Assembly: GCF_003996985.1 (NCBI RefSeq)
Contig: NZ_RJJX01000014.1
Coordinates: 10,731 to 74,730 of the forward strand
Source of the DNA: Ancylomarina longa
Lineage (GTDB): Bacteria; Bacteroidota; Bacteroidia; Bacteroidales; Marinifilaceae
DNA length: 64,000 bases
Reading direction: 5' to 3'
This document shows, piece after piece, positions 27,058-36,687 of the stretch. The notes under the pieces are model-generated. The model saw only the letters and a list, made by a program, of their open reading frames with translations. It did no database searches and had not been told where the DNA came from. Position 1 is the stretch's first letter; every line of letters starts with the position of its first letter. Position numbers and translations under genes: made by a program.

Positions 27058-29025
27058 ATGGACGCACGAGATCTAACTAAACCCTCACCAGAGAATGAGT
27101 TGAATGAAAATTTAGAAACACAACAAGAGTCTACTGGTTCTCAAAAAATCGAAATTAAAAATGAAACACCTCCAGACCATGATGAATTGTCCCATGTAGA
27201 AGAGGAAGTTGTTGATTCTGTATCAGGTGGGGAAGAAGCCAAAGAAGAAAAGACACCGTCTAAGAATGCAGAACCACCGGTAACAGATGCTGTTTCTAAA
27301 CTTCAGGAGGAGCCGAATTACGCTTCTATGAAGAAAAGTGAGTTGGTGGATCGAATGGTGTTAATTCTCGAAAATAAATCTTTGTCAGGATTAAAAGATC
27401 GCGTTGAGTTGATAAAGCAAAATTTCTATAAAAAGAACCGGGAGGAAATTGCAAGTGCAAAAGCTAAATTTATTGCAGATGGTGGGGCTGAGAAGGATTT
27501 TGAAATTGGCGGGGATGAATTACAAGTAAAAATGAAGGAACTGCTCCAAAAATTTAAAGATCGCAGATCGCAGATAAGTAGAAATTTAGAACAGGAAAAA
27601 GAATCGAATCTTCAGGAGAAATACAAGATTATAGAGGGAATAAAGGATTTGGTTCATCGGGAAGAGGCTTTCGATAAAACATTTCATGAATTTAGAGAAC
27701 TACAAAAAAAATGGCATGAAATAGGTATGGTACCACAACAAGCTTTAAAGAATATGTGGGATACCTACCATCATCATGTTGAGAATTTCTATGATTATAT
27801 CAAGATAAATAAGGAGTTACGGGATTTAGATTTGAAGAAGAATCTGGCTTTAAAGATTCGTTTATGTGAGGAAGCGGAAAAGCTAATTGACGAACCTTCG
27901 GTAGTAAAAGCTTTTAATACACTCCAAAAACATCATGAACAATGGCGTGAAATTGGACCGGTACCCAGGGAACAAAAAGAAGATCTTTGGACAAGATTTA
28001 AAAGTGCTACAACTATAATTAACCGAAAACATCAGGGGTTTTATGAGAATTTAAAATCCGATCAAAAGAAAAATCTAGAACAAAAAGAAGTGCTTTGCGA
28101 GAAAGCAGAAGCGATTGCGAATGCAGAAATTGGTTCTCATAAAGATTGGAATACCACTTCAAAGCAAATAATTGATTTGCAAAAGGAGTGGAGAACCATT
28201 GGTTTTGCTCCCAAAAAAGATAATAACCGGATATACCAAAGATTTCGTGCTGCCTGCGATTTGTATTTCAACCGTAAGCGGGATTATTATTTGCAGCTAA
28301 AGGATGTGCTGAATGAAAATTTGGTCAAAAAAACCAGCCTTTGTGTTACGGCTGAAGAATTACAGGATAGTACAGATTGGAAGGAGACTACAGAAAAATT
28401 AATTGCGATACAAAAGCAATGGAAAAAAACCGGACCTGTACCTCGAAAAGTATCCGAAGAATTATGGTTGAGATTTAGAGCTGCCTGTGATAAATTCTTT
28501 AATAACAAGGCGGAACACTACGATAATGTAGATTCGGATTATGTGGTGAACCTGAATTTAAAACAGGATCTTATCGATAAGGTAAATACTTATGAATTAT
28601 CCGAAGACAATGAGATCAACTTGTCTGCAATCAGATCTTTTCAAAAAGAATGGTCAGAAATTGGGCATGTTCCTTTTAAGAAAAAAGATAAGATTCAAGT
28701 CGATTTCAGAAAAGCAATAAATTCTCTTTATGAAAAAATGAATTTAGATAATGAAAATTTGGAGGTTCAAAAATTCAGATCTAAAATTGATTCTTTTCTG
28801 TCAATGGATCACTCCGAAGATAAGATTATCAACGAAAGGAATAAGATTGTAACTAAAATAAAACAATTGGAAAGCGACATCTCCCTTTGGGAAAATAATA
28901 TAGGTTTCTTTTCCTCCTCAAAGAATTCTACTGTTGTGAAAGATATAGAACAAAAGATTGAAAGGGGAAAGGAGAATTTAAATATTTTAAACCAAAAGCT
29001 ATTGGTGATTGATAGTTTGGTTTAG
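27058..29025 (+). CDS. DUF349 repeat protein
   Basis: A 655-residue highly charged protein. Residues 1-90 are acidic and low-complexity (Glu/Pro/Ser-rich). From about 190 on there are at least five ~75-residue helical DUF349 repeats, each with the consensus Q..W...G.VP or similar (LQKKWHEIGMVPQQ, HHEQWREIGPVPREQ, LQKEWRTIGFAPKK, IQKQWKKTGPVPRK, FQKEWSEIGHVPFKK) and a following W..FR.A.D.F segment. Most of it should be coiled coil. The family is common in Bacteroidota and actinobacteria; function is not established. It stands alone with a terminator. Confidence 0.88.
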   Translation: MDARDLTKPSPENELNENLETQQESTGSQKIEIKNETPPDHDELSHVEEEVVDSVSGGEEAKEEKTPSKNAEPPVTDAVSKLQEEPNYASMKKSELVDRMVLILENKSLSGLKDRVELIKQNFYKKNREEIASAKAKFIADGGAEKDFEIGGDELQVKMKELLQKFKDRRSQISRNLEQEKESNLQEKYKIIEGIKDLVHREEAFDKTFHEFRELQKKWHEIGMVPQQALKNMWDTYHHHVENFYDYIKINKELRDLDLKKNLALKIRLCEEAEKLIDEPSVVKAFNTLQKHHEQWREIGPVPREQKEDLWTRFKSATTIINRKHQGFYENLKSDQKKNLEQKEVLCEKAEAIANAEIGSHKDWNTTSKQIIDLQKEWRTIGFAPKKDNNRIYQRFRAACDLYFNRKRDYYLQLKDVLNENLVKKTSLCVTAEELQDSTDWKETTEKLIAIQKQWKKTGPVPRKVSEELWLRFRAACDKFFNNKAEHYDNVDSDYVVNLNLKQDLIDKVNTYELSEDNEINLSAIRSFQKEWSEIGHVPFKKKDKIQVDFRKAINSLYEKMNLDNENLEVQKFRSKIDSFLSMDHSEDKIINERNKIVTKIKQLESDISLWENNIGFFSSSKNSTVVKDIEQKIERGKENLNILNQKLLVIDSLV

Positions 29026-29047
29026 TTGATTATTGGTTGAAATTACA

Positions 29048-29080
29048 AAGGGGATATTCTTATAAAATGTCCCCTTTTTT
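29048..29080 (+). terminator. Terminator after the DUF349 gene
   Basis: AAAGGGGA / TCCCCTTTTTT with a 15-base interior, immediately downstream of the stop codon. Confidence 0.75.
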
Positions 29081-29207
29081 GCAGGTGAAATTGTTTGGTT
29101 GGATAGGCTAAATGTTAAGCTTGTGGATGTTAATAATCTGATCCTGTAAATAAATATTCTCAAATTGACTTATAGATCTTTTGAAACATGGAAATTGTTT
29201 CTTATAA

Positions 29208-30860
<1,653 letters not shown>

Positions 30861-30895
30861 AGCACTAGAAAAAACATCAAAGAAATTATATAGAA

Positions 30896-32746
30896 ATGGA
30901 TAAAAAATCAATTTTAGGCTTAGTCATTATTGGAGTGATTTTAATTGGGTATTCGTACCTGACCAAACCTTCTGATAAAGAGATTGAAGCCATAAATACC
31001 CGAGATTCAATAGCTAAAGTTGAGCGTTTAAAAAAGGATCAACAAGAGGCTTTGCGTATCGAGAAATTGAAAGAAGAATACTCGGAAGCGAAGAAAGACT
31101 CGACAATTAGTAAAGCGACTTATGGTGCTTTTTCTAAAACGGTAGATCAAAAAGAAGAAATTATTACCCTGGAGAACGACTTGGTAAAGATAAATCTGAA
31201 TACCCTGGGAGGTCGTATCAGTTCTGTGGAGTTGAAAAAATTCCAAACACATGACTCCCTGCCATTGATTTTGTGGAAAGAGAAAAATAGTAAGTTCGGC
31301 TTAACGTTTTATTCTGAGAACAAAGCAATGAATACGCAAGATCTGGTTTTTGCTTCAATGGATAAGCAAGTTTCAGTAGATGCTACTTCTTCTCAAAAGG
31401 TAGTTAGCTTACGTTTATATGCTGGTGAAAATAAATATATCGAATATAAATATACGCTTGCGCCCGATTCTTATATGGTTGATTTTAATGTCAGCATAGT
31501 AGGGATGCAGGATGTAATTTCCCGAAACTCTAATTTTGTAACCTTTAATTGGAAAGCAGATATTCCAGGTCAGGAAAAAGGAAGAAAATTCGAGAATCAG
31601 TATACAGCACTTTACTATAAATTCTTTGAGGATGATGTGGAGAATTTGTCCGCTGGCGGTGACGTAGAAAAGGAATTGAACACAAAGGTAAAATGGATAG
31701 CATTTAAGCAGCAGTTTTTCTCCTCGGTACTGATTGCCGAAACGCCCTTTAAAGGAATTAAGTTGAAATCTTCAACAATGGACGAAACTTCGCCTATCTT
31801 AAAAGATTTCTCTGCTGAGATAAGCCTTCCTTATCAGGGAAATAATATGGAAAACTATCCCATGAAGTTTTATTTTGGTCCAAACAAATATACAACGCTT
31901 AAAAAGTATGGGAAAGATATAGAACTACAATCATTGGTTAATTTAGGATGGAAGATTTTCTCCTGGGTAAACAAGTGGTTTGTAATTCCAATCTTTGGTT
32001 TCCTTGAGAAATATATATCGAATTATGGTATTATCATTTTGATTTTGACCATCATCATTAAATTGTTATTGGCACCATTGACCTACAAGTCGTACATGTC
32101 AACAGCCAAGATGAAAGTGCTGAAACCTCAGATTGATGAGATTAATGAAAGAATACCTAAGGATAAAGCAATGGAGCGCCAACAGGCAACTATGGCTTTG
32201 TATAAAAAAGCAGGCGTAAACCCGATGGGTGGTTGTTTGCCGATGGTGGTGCAGTTTCCATTCCTGATTGCCTTGTTCCGCTTTTTCCCGGCGTCTATCG
32301 AATTGCGTCAGAAAAGCTTCTTATGGGCAACCGATTTATCATCCTACGATTCCATAGCACACTTACCTTGGCATATCCCATTCTATGGCGATCACGTAAG
32401 TTTGTTCTGTTTATTAATGGCGGCTACCAATTTGGTGTACACTCGCATGAATAGCCAAATGCAGACTTCCTCGCAAATGCCGGGAATGCAATCTATGATG
32501 TATTTAATGCCGTTAATGTTCCTATTCTGGTTTAATAATTATGCAGCCGGATTGAGTTATTACTATTTCATCGCAACATTATTTACTGTAGTTCAAACTT
32601 GGGCAATCCGTAAATATTTGGTTGATGATAAGAAGGTATTGGCAATGTTGAATGCTGCCAAAAAGAAGCCTGTGAAGAAATCTAAATTTCAACAAAGAAT
32701 TGAGGATGCTGCTAAACAAAAAGGTTATAAAGGACTTAAAAAATAA
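30896..32746 (+). CDS. yidC: Membrane protein insertase YidC
   Basis: A 616-residue inner-membrane insertase. It has TM1 at about 5-22, a large periplasmic beta-domain (about 50-355), then the conserved Oxa1/YidC membrane core from about 370 (YGIIILILTIIIKLLLAPLT, VNPMGGCLPMVVQFPFLIAL, MPLMFLFWFNNYAAGLSYYY) and a basic C-terminal tail (KKKPVKKSKFQQRIEDAAKQ). It works with SecYEG and alone in membrane protein insertion. It is probably co-transcribed with pyrG and ends at a strong terminator. Confidence 0.96.
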   Translation: MDKKSILGLVIIGVILIGYSYLTKPSDKEIEAINTRDSIAKVERLKKDQQEALRIEKLKEEYSEAKKDSTISKATYGAFSKTVDQKEEIITLENDLVKINLNTLGGRISSVELKKFQTHDSLPLILWKEKNSKFGLTFYSENKAMNTQDLVFASMDKQVSVDATSSQKVVSLRLYAGENKYIEYKYTLAPDSYMVDFNVSIVGMQDVISRNSNFVTFNWKADIPGQEKGRKFENQYTALYYKFFEDDVENLSAGGDVEKELNTKVKWIAFKQQFFSSVLIAETPFKGIKLKSSTMDETSPILKDFSAEISLPYQGNNMENYPMKFYFGPNKYTTLKKYGKDIELQSLVNLGWKIFSWVNKWFVIPIFGFLEKYISNYGIIILILTIIIKLLLAPLTYKSYMSTAKMKVLKPQIDEINERIPKDKAMERQQATMALYKKAGVNPMGGCLPMVVQFPFLIALFRFFPASIELRQKSFLWATDLSSYDSIAHLPWHIPFYGDHVSLFCLLMAATNLVYTRMNSQMQTSSQMPGMQSMMYLMPLMFLFWFNNYAAGLSYYYFIATLFTVVQTWAIRKYLVDDKKVLAMLNAAKKKPVKKSKFQQRIEDAAKQKGYKGLKK

Positions 32747-32768
32747 GCAATATCAATCAATATAAAAT

Positions 32769-32795
32769 AGAAAGAGCTCCAGTTTTGGAGCTCTT
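32769..32795 (+). terminator. Terminator after yidC
   Basis: AAAGAGCTCC / GGAGCTCTTTT with a 6-base loop, 23 bases after the stop. Confidence 0.88.
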
Positions 32796-32854
32796 TTCTG
32801 TTATACGAAATGATGTATGTGTAGTAGAATAGGAGAGGTTGCGGTAAACTGTAT

Positions 32855-32950
32855 CACCCTTGAGGGGTATCTCCATTGAACCTCTTGATTTGATAATGCT
32901 TTTTGGGAGCTGTACTCTCCTCTCCTTCAGGAGAGGGATAGGGTGAGGCA
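32855..32950. repeat. Probable dispersed intergenic repeat with CTCTCCTTCAGGAGAG palindrome
   Basis: The segment contains a near-perfect palindrome at about 32923-32938 (CTCTCCTTCAGGAGAG) followed by GGATAGGGTGAGGCA, and earlier ACCCTTGAGGGGTATCTCC. This looks like REP-type elements scattered in Bacteroidota intergenic DNA. That is recollection; copy number could not be checked here. No gene overlaps it. Confidence 0.4.
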
Positions 32951-33089
32951 ATTTTTTAAATTACGGATTGTAGAACATGCTCAATTGCAATAGTATTTAC
33001 CTACTCGTTACTTGTTCCGTAATAGTTACAGTGATTTTGTATTTAGACTTACAAAGCAATAGTTCCCTCTCCTCTTTTTATTTCTTTTT

Positions 33090-33222
33090 CTCATCTTGAA
33101 ATCTGTTCCTCTCACCTCCAGACCTATTCCTCTCACTTTCGGAAGCCAATTTCTCACCATTGAACCTGTATTTCTCACCAAGAGAGTTACTATTTCTCAC
33201 TCCGGAACCCCCATTTCTCACC
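33090..33222. repeat. Seven-unit 21-bp imperfect tandem repeat (TTTCTCAC core)
   Basis: CTCA(C/T) occurs at 33090, 33111, 33132, 33153, 33174, 33196 and 33217, that is, at 21, 21, 21, 21, 22 and 21 base steps. Each is preceded by TTTC, TTC or TCCT and followed by a variable stretch of about 13 bases. The single 22-base step breaks any 7-codon reading frame, so a protein repeat is unlikely. It sits in the non-coding gap between yidC and the unknown minus-strand gene. Confidence 0.75.
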
Positions 33223-33273
33223 AAATATGCCATTATTGGGCAGAGAGGAAATATTGAACTGTTGAGATTACAG

Positions 33274-33300
33274 CATAAAAAAAGGAGTCGTAAAGACTCC
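33274..33300 (-). terminator. Terminator after the minus-strand unknown gene
   Basis: GGAGTC / GACTCC form a 6-bp stem with a 5-base loop, and on the minus strand a T7 run follows. Confidence 0.75.
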
Positions 33301-33348
33301 CCATCAAACCAAAATAAAAAATTAAACAATTATTATTAAAATCAGAGA

Positions 33349-34095
33349 TTATTCTTCATTATCAACTACTTGTTTCTTACGGTACTCTTTATTGCGATGG
33401 CGATTATACTTACTTGCGTATAAACGAGCATGCTCCTCGTCCTTGCGAAAAGCGAATTTACCATACTCGCGAATCTCATCCACAAGCTCTTTCACAAGGG
33501 TAAAAGCCTTATTGCGGATTACTTTTTTATCGTCATCGACATACATGGTGCCATTTACTGATGCTAGTAAATCCCCCATACGTACCGATTCGGTAGTAGC
33601 TTTATCGCATAATGTAAGATCGAAGTTAATGGCTTGCAGATGTTCGGGATGTGCTTTTCCCAATGTGCCTAGTCTGTCCAAATCCATTACCGCATCGGCA
33701 TTTGTATCTCCTTCCTTTATGCCTTTCAGAATATCCATTAATTCAGGCTCATTTCTATAGGCGAACTTCATGTTCTCTAATAAATCGTTATGCAATTCAA
33801 GCATATCCGATGCATTGTCTTTCCATGTTTTTATGGCATCTTGCCGTTCGGTGGTTTCTTGTTCCCAGTTCAATTGAGCAGTAACCAATGCTCCGGTCAG
33901 CGTGCTCAATTTGTCTAATTTTTCCTGAGCCAGACCAATGCTACTCAATACCGTAAAATCGATAGTAGCACGTTTGTGTAATCCTTTGGCTTCGTGGATA
34001 AAGATTTCCAATGGCATGTTGCAGTACTTGATATCCTCTTTTTGCACTACATTAATTTCAGGTAATGTTTCCTGGTAAGCTTCTAATTCTGTCAT
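33349..34095 (-). CDS. Conserved-looking cytoplasmic protein, function unknown
   Basis: A 248-residue soluble, acidic, mostly alpha-helical protein without signal peptide, membrane segment or Cys/His cluster. It ends in a basic tail (YNRHRNKEYRKKQVVDNEE). A long helical stretch about residues 55-125 could form a coiled coil. I do not recognise the family. It is monocistronic, with its own terminator downstream and a 580-base divergent gap upstream. Codon use looks ordinary for the window, slightly less A+T-rich than the DUF262-HEPN pair to its right. Confidence 0.65.
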   Translation of the reverse strand: MTELEAYQETLPEINVVQKEDIKYCNMPLEIFIHEAKGLHKRATIDFTVLSSIGLAQEKLDKLSTLTGALVTAQLNWEQETTERQDAIKTWKDNASDMLELHNDLLENMKFAYRNEPELMDILKGIKEGDTNADAVMDLDRLGTLGKAHPEHLQAINFDLTLCDKATTESVRMGDLLASVNGTMYVDDDKKVIRNKAFTLVKELVDEIREYGKFAFRKDEEHARLYASKYNRHRNKEYRKKQVVDNEE

Positions 34096-34739
34096 AACAG
34101 TAATGTTTAAAGGTTTATAATTTCCCCTATCACCAATCCGTCTGCACGTGTTAAAAAATTAAATTTGTTAGTCTGTTCTGTAAAACGATTTTGAAAGTAT
34201 AAAATTATGATGTAATAACAAAATGGAGGTTGAAAAATAATTAAATTATTATGCTGGAAAAGGGGTTCGAATTATCTGCACTGTTAATGTTTAGTAGGGA
34301 TAGGTGAGTTTTGATAATAAATGTTAAAAAAAACATTTGTGGTAGTAAATTAGAAAAAGGAGTGTTGAAAAATACCCAATTGCTTAAAGTATGTTGAAAT
34401 GCTTTAAAGGCAATTTAAAAGCTATAAGTGTGTCCGTAAATTAAAAAAACAGATTATATATCCATGTCTTTTTATTGTAGGTGCAAGCATTAAGTTACAT
34501 TGGCAATAGTACTCGCTTGTCTGTTTGTTTTAAATGAAAATGAATAAGCGATTCAATTTGCTGTTTAAGTATATATGATTAAATTAGTTGTCGAAAAAAT
34601 AATGGTTAATTTTGTGATTTGTTTTTTTTATGGAAAGTTAATATTGGACTATCTGATCAATTAAGGAAAAATTAGATTGAATGAAGCTATTTGTGAGTAT
34701 TATTTAAATGAAATTATCTACCAAAAAATAAATGACTAT
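34096..34739. other. Divergent non-coding stretch upstream of the DUF262 gene
   Basis: About 640 very A+T-rich bases. The promoter-like TAATTTTG at 34607-34614 fits TAnnTTTG and would fire toward the DUF262 gene; the nearest TTG upstream (34588-34590) is at a short 16-base spacing. I saw no tRNA: a GGTTCGAATT near 34264 lacks any cloverleaf around it. Confidence 0.45.
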
Positions 34740-35882
34740 ATGATGTTAGAGAATGAACAAGGTGAGATTGAGGAAATAAAGGAGGAATTGGAAGATTCGT
34801 ATTCTAATGATGATTTATATAATATAAATTCATGGGGTGCAGATTTATCTTTTAGAGAGTTAATTTCGATGTATGAAGAAGAGGAATTGTTAAAACCTGA
34901 ACTTCAAAGAAAATATGTTTGGGATAAGTCTGAAGCAAGCAGGTTTGTCGAATCTATTTTACTGGGATTACCTGTTCCAAGTATTTTTTTAGCGAATACA
35001 AAAGATGAGAAAAAACTGATAATAGATGGTTATCAGAGAATAATGACAGTTTTTGACTATGTTAGTGGCGTTTGGACTAAGGATGGTAAAATATTTAAAC
35101 TTTCCAATACTGAAAAAATAAATGAACGATGGAGGGGAAAGGCATTTGGAGAATTAGAGAAAGCTGATCAAAGAAGGATACGGAGTACGACAATTCATGC
35201 GATTGTTTTTGAGCAAAGATCACCTGCAGATAATGATACAAGTTTATATCAAGTGTTTGAGAGAATTAATACAGGGGGAAGAGCTTTAATGCCACAAGAA
35301 ATTAGAAACTGTGTTAATCAAGGCCATTTTAATGACCTTTTATTTGATTTAAATAAAAATCAATATTGGAGAATCCTTTTTGGAAAAGAAGTTGAGGATT
35401 CAAGGATGAGAGATATGGAATTTATTTTGAGATTTCTTGCTTTGGATACAGAATTTATTCATTCTACAGAAGCTTCAACTATATCACTCAAAAAATACTT
35501 AAATGAGTTCATGGGAAATGAGAACTCTCAAAGCCATGAAACTATAATAAATAGGCGTGATAAATTTAATTTCGTTATGGATTTTATTCATATGCATATC
35601 GGTGAAAATGCATTTTATAATATAGTTTCTGGAGAAGAATTTAAAATAAGAAAACGATTTTACCCAACTATTTTTGATGCAATATGTCCTGCTGTTTCAA
35701 TCGCTTATCAAAGATTAGGAAATGAAATTCCAAAAGATAATCTTGAGATTAAGCGAATAGCAATGTTAAAGGACCCTGATTTTAGAAAATACACAAGTGA
35801 AGGAACAATGCAACTTGCACATATTCATGGTCGTATTGATAAAGCATTAAACTATCTTTTTGGAATTAAATATGAAGAATAA
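34740..35882 (+). CDS. DUF262 (ParB/GmrS-like) protein
   Basis: A protein of about 380 residues with a DUF262 N-terminal domain: LLKPELQRKYVWDKSEASRF, ESILLGLPVPSIFLA, and the nucleotide-site motif LIIDGYQR (residues 93-100; the common form is DGQQR), then VFERINTGG and PQEIRNCVNQ. DUF262 is a ParB-like fold found in type IV restriction GmrSD and in several defence proteins. The C-terminal DUF1524 HNH nuclease of GmrSD is absent. The start is uncertain: ATG 34740 or 34743, or an in-frame TTG at 34677. The downstream HEPN gene overlaps it by 11 bases, so the two are translationally coupled. Confidence 0.85.
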   Translation: MMLENEQGEIEEIKEELEDSYSNDDLYNINSWGADLSFRELISMYEEEELLKPELQRKYVWDKSEASRFVESILLGLPVPSIFLANTKDEKKLIIDGYQRIMTVFDYVSGVWTKDGKIFKLSNTEKINERWRGKAFGELEKADQRRIRSTTIHAIVFEQRSPADNDTSLYQVFERINTGGRALMPQEIRNCVNQGHFNDLLFDLNKNQYWRILFGKEVEDSRMRDMEFILRFLALDTEFIHSTEASTISLKKYLNEFMGNENSQSHETIINRRDKFNFVMDFIHMHIGENAFYNIVSGEEFKIRKRFYPTIFDAICPAVSIAYQRLGNEIPKDNLEIKRIAMLKDPDFRKYTSEGTMQLAHIHGRIDKALNYLFGIKYEE

Positions 35883-36363
35883 AGAAGCTCTTGATTCAAT
35901 TGAAAGCTGTGTAGATGAACTACAGCGAATCTTTCATCTTATTGAAGGTTTCGGGCACACTAGCCCTATTGTGCCATTTTTAACAAACTATGCAATAGTA
36001 AAATCTTGCGGTACCGTTGAATTTTGTTTTAAAACAATCATCTCTGATATACATTCTGAGCAGAGCCCCCAAATTGTAAATTATGTGGATAGTACAATAC
36101 GGAATAGCTCTATGAATCCGAGCTTAGATAATATCTGTAAAACATTAAAAAAATTTGATACTTCCTGGAATGATATATTTAAAGATAAACTTAAGGCGCA
36201 TGAGGATACTCAGAGAATAAAATCTTCTTTAGATTCATTAAATACCGCTAGAAATACATTTGCTCATGGACAAACGCCACCATCATCATTTGAAAATATA
36301 AGAACGTATTTTAAAGACACAGTTGAAGTATTGAAAATATTAGATGACGTGGTTGGGAGTTAA
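35872..36363 (+). CDS. HEPN-domain protein, probable RNase (MAE_28990-like)
   Basis: A protein of 163 residues, all helical, with the HEPN RNase signature R127-N128-x3-H132 (ARNTFAHGQ), the catalytic Rx4-6H motif of HEPN toxins. It resembles HEPN proteins often found next to DUF262 genes (MAE_28990/RiboL-PSP-HEPN type); the subfamily name is uncertain. ATG 35872 lies within the DUF262 gene. A TTG at 35860 is less likely. In known systems such pairs act as toxin/effector with a sensor or antitoxin. Which partner does which here is inference. A terminator follows at 36393. Confidence 0.8.
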   Translation: MKNKEALDSIESCVDELQRIFHLIEGFGHTSPIVPFLTNYAIVKSCGTVEFCFKTIISDIHSEQSPQIVNYVDSTIRNSSMNPSLDNICKTLKKFDTSWNDIFKDKLKAHEDTQRIKSSLDSLNTARNTFAHGQTPPSSFENIRTYFKDTVEVLKILDDVVGS

Positions 36364-36392
36364 CAGTAAACAAATCAGTACATTATCTTATG

Positions 36393-36420
36393 AAAAATTT
36401 CCCAAGCGGAAATTTTTTTA
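36393..36420 (+). terminator. Terminator after the HEPN gene
   Basis: AAAAATTTCC / GGAAATTTTT with a 5-base loop and a T-rich tail. It closes the two-gene unit and leaves about 265 non-coding bases before maeB, in which I see nothing else. Confidence 0.8.
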
Positions 36421-36687
36421 TGCCCTTTATCTATCTCACCGATCTTTAATAGAAAAAGCAGTTTCGTATTTCTATTTAAATTTAATCTAAACAGAATTTT
36501 ACGGAATTTGATAGTACAAAACGAATGTTTGCAGGCCAGTGAAGTTGGACAGTTTTGCTAAAAACAACACAAAGACATCTGTCTTTTAGTCCTCTAAAAA
36601 TTGATTGGCACAATTTAGAAATCTTTCCTTATTCAGAAATATCTTGACATTAAACAGTGATATAAATCAAGACTAAAAACAATAATC

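Noticed and set aside
32757-32951. Small minus-strand frame beginning MPHPIPLLKERR
   Set aside because: It is the translation of an apparent dispersed intergenic repeat with palindromes; no start context and no protein-like pattern.
33090-33222. CRISPR array
   Set aside because: Units are 21 bp with only an ~8-base conserved core, no constant-length unique spacers, and no cas genes.
33078-33329. Minus-strand open frame covering the 21-bp array, giving E-K/R-x-R-F-like 7-residue repeats
   Set aside because: A 22-base step breaks the repeat frame, the N-terminal part has no protein-like features, and a terminator hairpin lies inside it. Better read as non-coding repeat DNA.
34255-34280. GGTTCGAATT resembling a tRNA T-loop
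   Set aside because: No acceptor, anticodon or D-arm can be folded around it.
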